Shown piece by piece: positions 1 to 5,704 of a DNA stretch of 5,704 nucleotides (the first letter of the stretch is position 1; each line of letters begins with the position of its first letter). The notes under the pieces are model-generated. The model was not told the DNA's origin and ran no database searches. It saw nothing but the letters and a program-made list of their open reading frames with translations. The translations under genes and the position numbers were made by a program. This DNA comes from an uncultured Mediterraneibacter sp. GTDB lineage: Bacteria; Bacillota; Clostridia; Lachnospirales; Lachnospiraceae. Location: contig CAKRWZ010000096.1 in the NCBI GenBank assembly GCA_934418295.1, positions 1-5,704 of the forward strand, read 5' to 3'.

Positions 1-1
1 T

Positions 2-379
2 ATCGGCGGCAAACCGGACGGAAGCAAATTTACCATCGGGATCCAAAAGCCTTTTGCAGAACAAAACGAGACCATCACCACTCTGGAGGTTCAGGACCGG
101 TCCGTCGTATCTTCCGGAAATTATGAGCGTTATTTTGAAAAGGACGGCATCATCTATCACCATATTTTAGATCCCAAGACTGGTTATCCTTATCAAAATG
201 ACCTTTTAGAAGTCACCATCGTTTCAGATCTCTCCACCGACGGAGATGCGCTGAGTACCATCTGCTATGCTCTGGGTCTGGAAAAAGGGATGGAACTGAT
301 CAACAACACAGAAAATGTAGAAGCTATTTTTGTAACTTCCGACTATGCCCTGCACTACTCCGATCATTTAACTCCTTAA
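2..379 (+). CDS. apbE: FAD:protein FMN transferase (ApbE family), C-terminal part, 5' end outside the window
   Basis: The reading frame is open from base 2 and ends at TAA 377-379, giving 125 residues of the C-terminal half of an ApbE-type flavin transferase. These enzymes use FAD to attach FMN through a phosphoester bond to Thr in S/TGAT motifs of Rnf and Nqr subunits, acting on the outer face of the membrane. Visible family marks are SSGNYERYF, then HHILDPKTGYPY (the conserved H-I-x-DP-x-TG motif), then a metal-binding-like segment STDGDALST followed by the usual C-terminal fold ending DYALHYSDH. The N-terminus, where a lipoprotein or signal peptide would lie, is not in the window. The gene converges on the rnf operon, whose RnfD and RnfG products are expected substrates. 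A dedicated role in maturing this Rnf complex is inferred from that proximity; family membership is clear from the motifs. Confidence 0.92.
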   Translation: MGGKPDGSKFTIGIQKPFAEQNETITTLEVQDRSVVSSGNYERYFEKDGIIYHHILDPKTGYPYQNDLLEVTIVSDLSTDGDALSTICYALGLEKGMELINNTENVEAIFVTSDYALHYSDHLTP

Positions 380-414
380 AACCACCCGGCTGCCGTATTT
401 TCCTTATCACCACT

Positions 415-438
415 AAAAAAGGTCCACTGGACCTTTTT
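415..438 (+). terminator. Symmetrical rho-independent terminator after apbE
   Basis: A perfect 10-bp inverted repeat, AAAAAGGTCC - ACT - GGACCTTTTT, starts 36 nt after the apbE stop codon. The GC-rich stem is flanked by an A tract (415-420) and a T tract (434-438), so the hairpin followed by U-run can form in either direction. It should end apbE transcription and could also catch minus-strand read-through from the rnf operon. Confidence 0.85.
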
Positions 439-454
439 GTCGTATGCTTGGCAA

Positions 455-532
455 CAGCGATAAAACACGCTTTGCGAGTTTTATTCGCTGATCAGCGGTC
501 GTCAAATGCTGCCATGCTTGCATGCCGCATTT
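455..532. repeat. Hairpin-dense intergenic segment, possibly a dispersed repeat
   Basis: This non-coding-looking stretch lies between the two terminators and is packed with inverted repeats. Hairpin one spans 455-490: CAGCGA-TAAAAC pairs with GTTTTA-TTCGCTG with one bulged base, and CGC/GCG pair inside around a TTT loop. A perfect 12-bp palindrome, CGCTGATCAGCG, lies at 486-497 and shares its left half with that hairpin, so the two pairings exclude each other. Hairpin two spans 504-532: AAATGC pairs with GCATTT, and CATG with CATG around a short loop. No known RNA family was recognised. A dispersed intergenic repeat is a guess that needs copies elsewhere in the genome. Confidence 0.4.
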
Positions 533-547
533 TCCTCGTCGCCATTC

Positions 548-584
548 AAAAAGAAAAGGGTAATTCCGAGAATCACCCATTTTC
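548..584 (-). terminator. Rho-independent terminator of the rnf operon
   Basis: On the minus strand, GAAAA-T-GGGTGATTC pairs with GAATTACCC-TTTTC around a TCG loop. There is one bulged base and one G-U wobble, which would be a poorer A-C mismatch in a plus-strand transcript. The stem runs into TTTTCTTTTT, a U-rich tail on the minus-strand RNA. It lies 39 nt downstream of the rnfB stop codon, the expected place for the end of the operon transcript. The wobble and U tract together assign it to the minus strand. Confidence 0.85.
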
Positions 585-623
585 CGTTCTTTCTTATTTT
601 CTTTTATCTGTTGATATGCTGTT

Positions 624-1424
624 TTATGCGAGTTTGTGTATGATCTTCTTCGGACATTTTATTGCACATGCTCCGCAATTCTTACATTTCTCGTAATCGA
701 TCTTTGCGATATTGTTTTCCACATGGATCGCATCAAACTTACAGGTTTTTTCACAGATCTTACAGCCGATACAGCCTACTTTACAAGCCTGCATCACATC
801 TTTTCCTTTGTCACAGGAACTGCACTGTACAAAGAACTTCTGATCATAAGGAACCAGAGAGATCAAATGTTTCGGACAGGCCGCTACACATTTACCGCAA
901 GCCTTGCAAGCCTCCTTGTCCACAACAGAGATCCCGTCGATCACATGGATTGCATTGAACGGACACGCTCTTACGCAATCTCCGTATCCGTGGCATCCAT
1001 ATGCACATTTCTTCGGTCCGCCGTTCTGTACAAAAGACATCATGGAACAGTCTTCCAATCCCTGATATTCATAATCCGTTCCGGCATTTTCACAGGTTCC
1101 GGCACAAGCCACGAATGCAACCATCCGCACCTGTTCTCCGGCATCGATCCCCATGATCTCACCGACTTTGGCAGCCACCGGAGCTCCGCCCACCGGACAT
1201 CCGCTTACTTCTGCTTCGCCCTTTACGATCGCAGCAGCCAGACCGGAACATCCCGGATAACCGCAGCCTCCGCAGTTATTTCCCGGAAGGACATCCAGGA
1301 TCGCTTCTTCTCTGGGATCCACTTTTACTGCAAATTTCTTTCCGGCAATACCGAGGAACACACCGATAAAGAGACCGGTACCGCCTACAATGGCCGTCGC
1401 CACCAAAATACCATAAATACTCAT
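624..1424 (-). CDS. rnfB: Rnf complex subunit RnfB, multi-cluster ferredoxin-like electron entry subunit
   Basis: This 266-residue cytoplasmic-face subunit accepts electrons from reduced ferredoxin. Residues 4-27 form an N-terminal membrane anchor. The RnfB/RsxB Fe-S domain follows, with C51-x2-C54-x4-C59 and C76 in the NNCGGCGYPGCSG context. A clostridial middle region has C107, C111 and C126. Two ferredoxin-like pairs come next: C140/C144/C150/C154 with C173/C176/C179/C183, then C218/C221/C224/C228 with C247/C250/C253/C257. Further cysteines at 201, 204 and 214 lie between them. The 26 cysteines imply a chain of at least five [4Fe-4S] clusters; the exact number is inferred. The protein is longer than proteobacterial RnfB (about 190 residues), as is usual in clostridial forms. 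GGAGGG sits 7 nt before the ATG and overlaps the rnfA stop codon. This is the last gene of the operon. Confidence 0.97.
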   Translation of the reverse strand: MSIYGILVATAIVGGTGLFIGVFLGIAGKKFAVKVDPREEAILDVLPGNNCGGCGYPGCSGLAAAIVKGEAEVSGCPVGGAPVAAKVGEIMGIDAGEQVRMVAFVACAGTCENAGTDYEYQGLEDCSMMSFVQNGGPKKCAYGCHGYGDCVRACPFNAIHVIDGISVVDKEACKACGKCVAACPKHLISLVPYDQKFFVQCSSCDKGKDVMQACKVGCIGCKICEKTCKFDAIHVENNIAKIDYEKCKNCGACAIKCPKKIIHKLA

Positions 1425-1436
1425 AGCTGTGCCCTC

Positions 1437-2021
1437 CTATATCAATCCTGAAAATCCGATGAAGGCGATGGACATCAGTCCAGCTGTCAAAAGTGTCATT
1501 GCTGAACCTTTGAAAGCCTCCGGAAAATCATTATGCTCTGTTTTTTCACGGATACCTGCCATAATCACGATGGCGATCGTAAAGCCGACAGCCGTGGCAA
1601 AACCGTTTACAACGCCTTCATACACTTTGTACTCTTTCTGTACGTTTGTCAGCGCTACACCAAGTACTGCACAGTTGGTTGTGATCAACGGAAGATACAC
1701 GCCCAACGCATTGTAAAGCGGCGGCATACATTTTTTCAAAAACATCTCTACAAACTGTACCAGACAGGCAATGACCAGAATGAACACGATGGTTTTCAGA
1801 TAATCAAAGCCCAGTGGTTTCAGAATGTGTTTGTAAATTTCTCCCGTACAGAAGGAAGAAAGTGTGATAACGAAGATAACCGCTCCGCCCATTCCGGCAG
1901 CAGTCTCTACTTTCTTGGAAACTCCAAGGAACGGACACAGTCCCAGAAACTGACTGAGCACGACGTTGTTTACCAGCGCAGAACCGATCGCAATCAATAA
2001 TAAGTCTGTCAATACTTTCAT
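1437..2021 (-). CDS. rnfA: Rnf complex membrane subunit RnfA
   Basis: This 194-residue integral membrane protein is homologous to NqrE/RsxA and has about six hydrophobic segments (roughly 5-27, 40-58, 74-95, 102-123, 134-156, 169-192). It begins MKVLTDLLLIAIGSALVNNVV, followed by the family signature SQFLGLCPFLGVSKK with C29; a second conserved cysteine, C117, sits in LPLITTNCAVLG. In the Rnf/Nqr family this cysteine pair and its counterpart in the partner subunit (RnfE here) hold an iron-sulfur cluster inside the membrane, linking cytoplasmic RnfB to the outer FMN of RnfG. RnfA and RnfE are paralogues inserted with opposite topologies. The ATG overlaps the rnfE stop codon as ATGA (2018-2021), implying translational coupling. 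An AGGAGG lies 10 nt upstream, inside the 3' end of rnfE. Confidence 0.97.
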   Translation of the reverse strand: MKVLTDLLLIAIGSALVNNVVLSQFLGLCPFLGVSKKVETAAGMGGAVIFVITLSSFCTGEIYKHILKPLGFDYLKTIVFILVIACLVQFVEMFLKKCMPPLYNALGVYLPLITTNCAVLGVALTNVQKEYKVYEGVVNGFATAVGFTIAIVIMAGIREKTEHNDFPEAFKGSAMTLLTAGLMSIAFIGFSGLI

Positions 2022-2803
2022 TTCTTCTCTGCCTCCTGTTCCTTATTTTCTTCTGTTTTTGTTTCCTGTTTGGCTTCCTTTGCCTTATCGGCAGCTTTTG
2101 CAGCGGCCTCTACGGAAACAGACGGATCCTCCGTCATATTAAAGAAATGACCGGCACAAGATTTATTTCCGCAGCAAGAACAATCTGCCCCGCACTCGGA
2201 AATCTTTCCGTGTTTTTTCGTCTTTACTTTATTCTGCAATGCTGTCAGGAACGCCAATACGAAAAATGCACCCGGAGCCATGACAAAAATTGTGATTGGT
2301 TCATAAGAAGATGGCATGATCTTTACACCAAAAGCCGCACCGGAACCAAGGATCTCTCTCACCAGACCGATACACGTCAGGCTGACCGTAAATCCAAGTC
2401 CCATTCCAAGTCCGTCGAAAATGGACGGAATTACCGGGTTTTTGGAAGCATAGCTTTCTGCACGGCCAAGGATGATACAGTTTACAACGATCAGCGGGAT
2501 ATAAAGTCCCAGGGAATCATAAAGATCCGGAACAAATCCTTGCAGCAGGAAATCTACAACGGTAACAAAAGATGCCACTACAACGATGAAGGCCGGCATA
2601 CGCACGCTGTCCGGAATAATCTTACGCAGCATGGAAATCAGCATGTTGGACATGACCAGAACGGCTGTTGTGGAAAGTCCCATTCCGATTCCGTTGATGG
2701 CCGACGTCGTAACCGCCAAAGTCGGACACATTCCAAGCACCAGCACAAAGGTCGGATTTTCTTTGATAATTCCATTATAAAGTCTTTCCAGACATCTATT
2801 CAT
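2018..2803 (-). CDS. rnfE: Rnf complex membrane subunit RnfE with Cys-rich charged C-terminal tail
   Basis: This 261-residue integral membrane protein is the paralogue and partner of RnfA. It starts MNRCLERLYNGIIKENPTF and carries the conserved cysteines C26 (LGMCPTLAVT) and C109 (VVNCIILGRAESYA), which with those of RnfA hold the intramembrane cluster. About six membrane segments end near residue 190. The start at 2803 is chosen because AGGAGGT lies 7 nt upstream; an in-frame ATG at 2842 would add 13 residues not typical of the family and has no such site. After the last membrane segment comes an unusual tail of about 65-70 residues: a cluster C204, C208, C210, C211, C216 (pattern CxxxCxCCxxxxC), then an Ala/Lys/Glu-rich, probably helical or disordered end. 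The core family assignment is firm. The tail's function is unknown, though it should be cytoplasmic by the usual RnfE topology. Confidence 0.96.
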   Translation of the reverse strand: MNRCLERLYNGIIKENPTFVLVLGMCPTLAVTTSAINGIGMGLSTTAVLVMSNMLISMLRKIIPDSVRMPAFIVVVASFVTVVDFLLQGFVPDLYDSLGLYIPLIVVNCIILGRAESYASKNPVIPSIFDGLGMGLGFTVSLTCIGLVREILGSGAAFGVKIMPSSYEPITIFVMAPGAFFVLAFLTALQNKVKTKKHGKISECGADCSCCGNKSCAGHFFNMTEDPSVSVEAAAKAADKAKEAKQETKTEENKEQEAEKK

Positions 2804-3413
2804 TTGTATTACCTCCTCCCAAAACTGCATAATAATATGCAAGTGCTGAGTTTACGTTGTTGGTCACAGCATTCGTTGTGATCGTAGCTCCGCTCAGGGC
2901 ATCGATCTCATCATCGGATTTTGCACCGGATTTTGTATACTTGAACTGTTCTACATTCTTGCCTTGGAACTGTTTCTGGAAGGATTCATTTTTTGCTTCC
3001 ATACCAAGACCCGCCGTCTCGGAAATGGAAAGGATGGATATTCCCTGTACCGTACCGTCTGTGTCGATACCGGTCGCGATCTTGATATCTCCGCCGTATC
3101 CTTCTTTAGAAGTAACCGTGATCACATAGCCGACGGTCTCACCGGAAGCATCCTTTGCTTCAGCCACCTCATTGATCACATCGTTGGTCAATCCGGCTTT
3201 CTTTAAGATTTTTTCAGCATCGCTCTCTTTAAAATCTGCGTCTGTCTCAAAGGTTTTTCCGTCCGGAAGTACCTTTTTATATGCAGTCTGTTTTGTTTTC
3301 TCCTGCGCTTTCTGGATCGGTTCTTTGGTGATCTCGTATACCGCGCCCAGTGCAAGGCCGGAAACCAGTGTGATCACCGTAAGAATGACAGCGTTTTTAA
3401 TGATTTTATTCAT
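2796..3413 (-). CDS. rnfG: Rnf complex subunit RnfG, covalent FMN-binding
   Basis: This 205-residue subunit has one N-terminal membrane segment (about residues 7-26, after a Lys-containing start MNKIIKN) and a soluble domain expected on the outer face. It carries the FMN-binding domain of NqrC/RnfG: EGYGGDIKIATGID at 104-117, ISETAGLGMEAK at 130-141, and the flavinylation motif DALSGATITT at 171-180. By family precedent FMN is attached to T177 of SGAT by an ApbE enzyme, one of which lies at the left of the window. RnfG relays electrons from the RnfA/RnfE cluster towards RnfD. The ATG overlaps the rnfD stop codon by one base (TAATG), with AAAAGGAGG 9 nt upstream. Its own 3' end overlaps rnfE by 8 nt, so translation is probably coupled in both directions. 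Confidence 0.97.
   Translation of the reverse strand: MNKIIKNAVILTVITLVSGLALGAVYEITKEPIQKAQEKTKQTAYKKVLPDGKTFETDADFKESDAEKILKKAGLTNDVINEVAEAKDASGETVGYVITVTSKEGYGGDIKIATGIDTDGTVQGISILSISETAGLGMEAKNESFQKQFQGKNVEQFKYTKSGAKSDDEIDALSGATITTNAVTNNVNSALAYYYAVLGGGNTNE
2811..2817 (-). promoter_or_regulatory. Ribosome binding site that fixes the rnfE start
   Basis: AGGAGGT lies 7 nt before the ATG at 2803 and within the last codons of rnfG. Its quality and spacing argue for 2803 over the upstream in-frame ATG at 2842, which would also give a 47-nt overlap with rnfG. Confidence 0.85.
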
Positions 3414-4342
3414 TATCTTTCGCCTCCTTTTCCGAACGGTTTTGGAATTGTAACACGCTCGATCAACGGAACAAGCAGGTTACTGAAGATGATCGCATAG
3501 GATACACCTTCTGCAGACGATCCGAAGATACGGAACAAACCGGTCAAAAGTCCCAGACATATTCCGTATATGATCTGCCCGGTCTTTGTGATCGGAGAAG
3601 TCACATAATCTGTTGCCATAAACCATGCGCCAAGCATCAATCCGCCTCCGCAAAGCTGTGCGGTAATATAATAAGGATCAAAACCGTGTCCGCCGAAAAT
3701 ACTGACAAAAATTACAAACGTTACGATATATGTACCCGGGATCCGAAGATCGATCACACCCATCAGAAGCAGGAAGATCGCGCCGATCATGATAGCGATC
3801 ACCGAGGTCTCACCGATGGTTCCTCGGATATTACCGACCAGCATGCTCATCGTATCTACCGTTTTTCCGGCTTTCAGCTCTGCCAGAGGTGTAGCTCCGG
3901 TCACTCCGTCATAAACAAAATAAGTCATTTTCTTTGTGAAAGAAATCAAAAGGAAACATCTTGCTGCCAGTGCCGGGTTCATGAAGTTCTGTCCCAGACC
4001 GCCAAACAGCTGTTTTACCACAATGATCGCAAACACTGCGCCCAAAATTCCCATCCAGATCGGGAGTGTCGGAGGCAGGTTCAACGCCAGAAGCAAACCG
4101 GTAACGGCCGCACTGAAGTCTCCGATCGTGATCGGTTTATGCATCAGTTTTTCATACAGATATTCTGACAGCACTGCAGCTGCAGTCGTACAGACGATCA
4201 GCAGAAAAGCATCCGTTCCGAAATTGTAAATTCCAAAAAAAGTGGCAGGCATCAATGCGATCAATACCATCAGCATGATGTTGCTGCTGGTGATTCTGTC
4301 ACGAATATGCGGTGATGCTGATATATTATTCTTTTCTCCCAT
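3413..4342 (-). CDS. rnfD: Rnf complex membrane subunit RnfD, covalent FMN-binding
   Basis: This 309-residue polytopic membrane protein of the NqrB/RnfD family is a candidate ion-translocating subunit. Recognisable blocks are SASPHIRDRITSSNIM near the N-terminus, GDFSAAVTGLLLALNLPP (74-91), FGGLGQNFMNPALAARCF (113-130), the flavinylation motif DGVTGATPL with T151 as the expected FMN attachment site, then ATDYVTSP (243-250) and EGVSYAIIFSN (278-288). Multiple hydrophobic segments lie on both sides of the FMN loop. The ATG at 4342 is preferred because AGAGGTG sits 6 nt upstream. An in-frame GTG at 4351 would add three residues, but it lies inside that ribosome binding site. The gene starts 14 nt after the rnfC stop codon and overlaps rnfG by 1 nt at its end. 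Confidence 0.96.
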   Translation of the reverse strand: MGEKNNISASPHIRDRITSSNIMLMVLIALMPATFFGIYNFGTDAFLLIVCTTAAAVLSEYLYEKLMHKPITIGDFSAAVTGLLLALNLPPTLPIWMGILGAVFAIIVVKQLFGGLGQNFMNPALAARCFLLISFTKKMTYFVYDGVTGATPLAELKAGKTVDTMSMLVGNIRGTIGETSVIAIMIGAIFLLLMGVIDLRIPGTYIVTFVIFVSIFGGHGFDPYYITAQLCGGGLMLGAWFMATDYVTSPITKTGQIIYGICLGLLTGLFRIFGSSAEGVSYAIIFSNLLVPLIERVTIPKPFGKGGER

Positions 4343-4348
4343 GTCATT

Positions 4349-4355
4349 CACCTCT
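4349..4355 (-). promoter_or_regulatory. Ribosome binding site that fixes the rnfD start
   Basis: AGAGGTG sits 6 nt before the ATG at 4342, in the gap after the rnfC stop codon. The in-frame GTG at 4351 is part of this site and so is a poor start candidate. Confidence 0.75.
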
Positions 4356-4356
4356 T

Positions 4357-5673
4357 CTACTTTTTCTTACGCTCAGCCAGCACGATTTTTTTCATCGAGC
4401 CGATTGACTGTTTCAGTGGTCTCTTTGCCGGACATACATAGCTACAGCATCCGCACTCTATGCATTCCATACCGTTCCATTTTTCAAACATACCGCTGTC
4501 ATGTCTCTTTGCATAATCAGCCAGACGTGAAGGCACGAGTCTGTCCGGACAGACTTCCACACAGCGTCCGCAGTTGATACATGGACTTTCCGGCTGTTTT
4601 GCGATTTCATCCTTCTGAAAAGCAAGAATGGAAGAAGTTGTTTTGGTTACCGGCACATCAATGGTAAACATGGCAAATCCCATCATCGGACCACCGGAGA
4701 TCAGTTTTTCCGGTTCTTCTTTAAAACCGCCTGCAGCGTCGATCAGTTCCTGGTGGCTGGTTCCGAACAACACACGGTAATTGCCCGGCTCATTTACTGC
4801 ATCACCACTGACTGTCACGACTCTTTCCATAGAAGGTCGTCCGCAGAGCACTGCATTGTTTATGGCAATCAATGTTTCCACGTTATCTACTACACAGCCT
4901 GCATCTGCCGGAAGCATTCCGGAATTGATGGCTCTTCTTGTCGTCGCATAGATCAGCTGACGCTCTGAGCCCTGCGGATACTTCGTCTGAAGTGCCTTTA
5001 CTTCCATTCGCGGCTCGTCTTTTGTCGCTTCCCTCAGAATTTCGATACAATCTTTTTTATTATTTTCCACACCGAAGATTGCTTTTGCATTGTCAAACAG
5101 CTTCAGAACGACCCGCATACCGTTGATTAGTTCTTCTGTGTTTTCCAGCATTCTTCTGTAATCTGCCGTGATATACGGCTCACACTCCGCACAGTTTGCG
5201 ATCACATAGTCGATCTTTTCCGGCTCCTTCGGAGAAAGCTTTACCTTTGCCGGAAAACCTGCTCCACCCATACCTACGATACCGGCTTCACCGATCTTCT
5301 CAAGGATCTCTTCCTTGGATAAATCTTCCAGTTTTGCCGGAACATACTCTACTTCTTTATACTCACCGTCATTCTCAACCACGATGCAGTCCACCTTGCT
5401 TCCCGTCGCATTAAAATGAGGGCCTATCGCTTTTACGGTACCTGATACACTGGCATGTACCGGTGCTGACACAAAACCGCCTGCTTCCGCAATCTTCTGG
5501 CCTTTTAATACATAATCTCCCACTTTTACAACAGGACTGGCCGGCGCGCCTATGTGCTGAGATAAGGGATATCGCAACTCGCCTTTTGGCAACAATTCTT
5601 TGATCGGCTGATCTTTTGCCAGGCTTTTCCCATCATTTGGGTGAACACCGCCTTTAAATGTCAAAAGTCCCAT
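4357..5673 (-). CDS. rnfC: Rnf complex subunit RnfC, NADH/NAD+-binding flavoprotein
   Basis: This 438-residue peripheral cytoplasmic subunit holds the NAD+ reduction site. The order is an N-terminal RnfC/barrel-sandwich domain (FKGGVHPNDGKS near the start, then APVHASVSGTV at 70-80), an NADH/FMN-binding domain like complex I 51-kDa subunit (GIVGMGGAGFPAKVK at 131-145, NCAECEPYITAD at 160-171, then KYPQGSE), a SLBB-like segment (VSGDAVNEPGNYRV), and two C-terminal [4Fe-4S] motifs: C365-x2-C368-x2-C371-x3-C375-P and C404-x2-C407-x2-C410-x3-C414-P. The length matches clostridial RnfC and lacks the long Ala/Lys-rich tail of many proteobacterial forms. It is the first gene of the operon. A purine-rich AGGATGG about 7 nt upstream serves as the ribosome binding site. 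Any promoter lies beyond the window's right edge. Confidence 0.97.
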   Translation of the reverse strand: MGLLTFKGGVHPNDGKSLAKDQPIKELLPKGELRYPLSQHIGAPASPVVKVGDYVLKGQKIAEAGGFVSAPVHASVSGTVKAIGPHFNATGSKVDCIVVENDGEYKEVEYVPAKLEDLSKEEILEKIGEAGIVGMGGAGFPAKVKLSPKEPEKIDYVIANCAECEPYITADYRRMLENTEELINGMRVVLKLFDNAKAIFGVENNKKDCIEILREATKDEPRMEVKALQTKYPQGSERQLIYATTRRAINSGMLPADAGCVVDNVETLIAINNAVLCGRPSMERVVTVSGDAVNEPGNYRVLFGTSHQELIDAAGGFKEEPEKLISGGPMMGFAMFTIDVPVTKTTSSILAFQKDEIAKQPESPCINCGRCVEVCPDRLVPSRLADYAKRHDSGMFEKWNGMECIECGCCSYVCPAKRPLKQSIGSMKKIVLAERKKK

Positions 5674-5680
5674 TTTGTAA

Positions 5681-5687
5681 CCATCCT
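5681..5687 (-). promoter_or_regulatory. Ribosome binding site of rnfC
   Basis: AGGATGG lies 7 nt before the rnfC ATG, preceded by another AGGAAA stretch. It is weaker than the AGGAGG sites of the downstream genes. The 31 bases between rnfC and the window edge show no promoter. Confidence 0.55.
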
Positions 5688-5704
5688 TTCCTTTGCTGTT
5701 TCCT

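Noticed and set aside
380..623. CRISPR array or tRNA in the hairpin-rich spacer
   Set aside because: There are no regularly spaced direct repeats and no cloverleaf with a T-loop GTTCRANNC box. The structure is explained by terminators plus simple inverted repeats.
448..696. Plus-strand open frame of 82 codons in the intergenic region
   Set aside because: It starts at a TTG with no ribosome binding site, runs through the rnf terminator and into the 3' end of rnfB on the other strand, and its product resembles no family.
636..1451. Long plus-strand open frame (271 codons) opposite rnfB
   Set aside because: It is the antisense shadow of rnfB, whose cysteine motifs are unmistakable. The translated product is rich in Ser, Thr, His and Arg with no domain.
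2018..2842. Longer rnfE beginning at the ATG at 2842
   Set aside because: This adds 13 residues before the normal RnfE N-terminus, lacks a ribosome binding site, and would overlap rnfG by 47 nt. The start at 2803 has an ideal AGGAGGT.
2147..2881. Plus-strand open frame of 244 codons opposite rnfE
   Set aside because: It is an antisense shadow of a well-conserved membrane protein gene. The product is charged and His/Arg/Ser-rich with no recognisable motif or ribosome binding site.
3413..4351. rnfD starting at the GTG at 4351
   Set aside because: The GTG is part of the AGAGGTG site that serves the ATG at 4342, and leaves no Shine-Dalgarno sequence of its own at proper spacing.

Overview
The window carries a complete six-gene rnf operon on the minus strand, in the order rnfC-rnfD-rnfG-rnfE-rnfA-rnfB (transcribed right to left, 5673 to 624). 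It encodes the membrane-bound ferredoxin:NAD+ oxidoreductase (Rnf complex). The C-D-G-E-A-B order, the long multi-cluster RnfB, strong AGGAGG-type ribosome binding sites and moderate G+C point to an anaerobic Firmicute of class Clostridia, most likely a gut Lachnospiraceae-like organism. That placement is inferred from gene style, not from a marker gene.

Layout by region. Positions 2-379 (+) hold the 3' end of an apbE gene (FAD:protein FMN transferase) that runs in from outside the window. Positions 380-623 are intergenic. They hold a perfect symmetrical terminator hairpin just after apbE (415-438), a hairpin-dense, possibly repeat-derived stretch (455-532), and a strong rho-independent terminator for the rnf operon (548-584, minus). 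Positions 624-5673 (-) hold the six rnf genes packed almost end to end: rnfC/rnfD are 14 nt apart, rnfD/rnfG overlap by 1 nt, rnfG/rnfE by 8 nt, rnfE/rnfA by 4 nt, and rnfA/rnfB are 12 nt apart. Positions 5674-5704 are the rnfC leader with its ribosome binding site. The operon promoter lies beyond the right edge.

How the genes work together. Reduced ferredoxin gives electrons to the Fe-S clusters of RnfB. They pass through the intramembrane cluster held by the paired subunits RnfA and RnfE, then the covalent FMNs of RnfG and RnfD, and reach NAD+ at RnfC, driving export of Na+ or H+. RnfG and RnfD each carry an FMN-attachment motif (SGAT and TGAT). These are the targets of ApbE-type flavin transferases, so the convergent apbE gene next door fits a dedicated maturation enzyme.

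I do not see an undescribed system here. The items most worth a second look are a cysteine-rich, highly charged C-terminal tail on RnfE, and the hairpin-rich spacer between the two terminators, which also contains an open 55-codon minus-strand frame.
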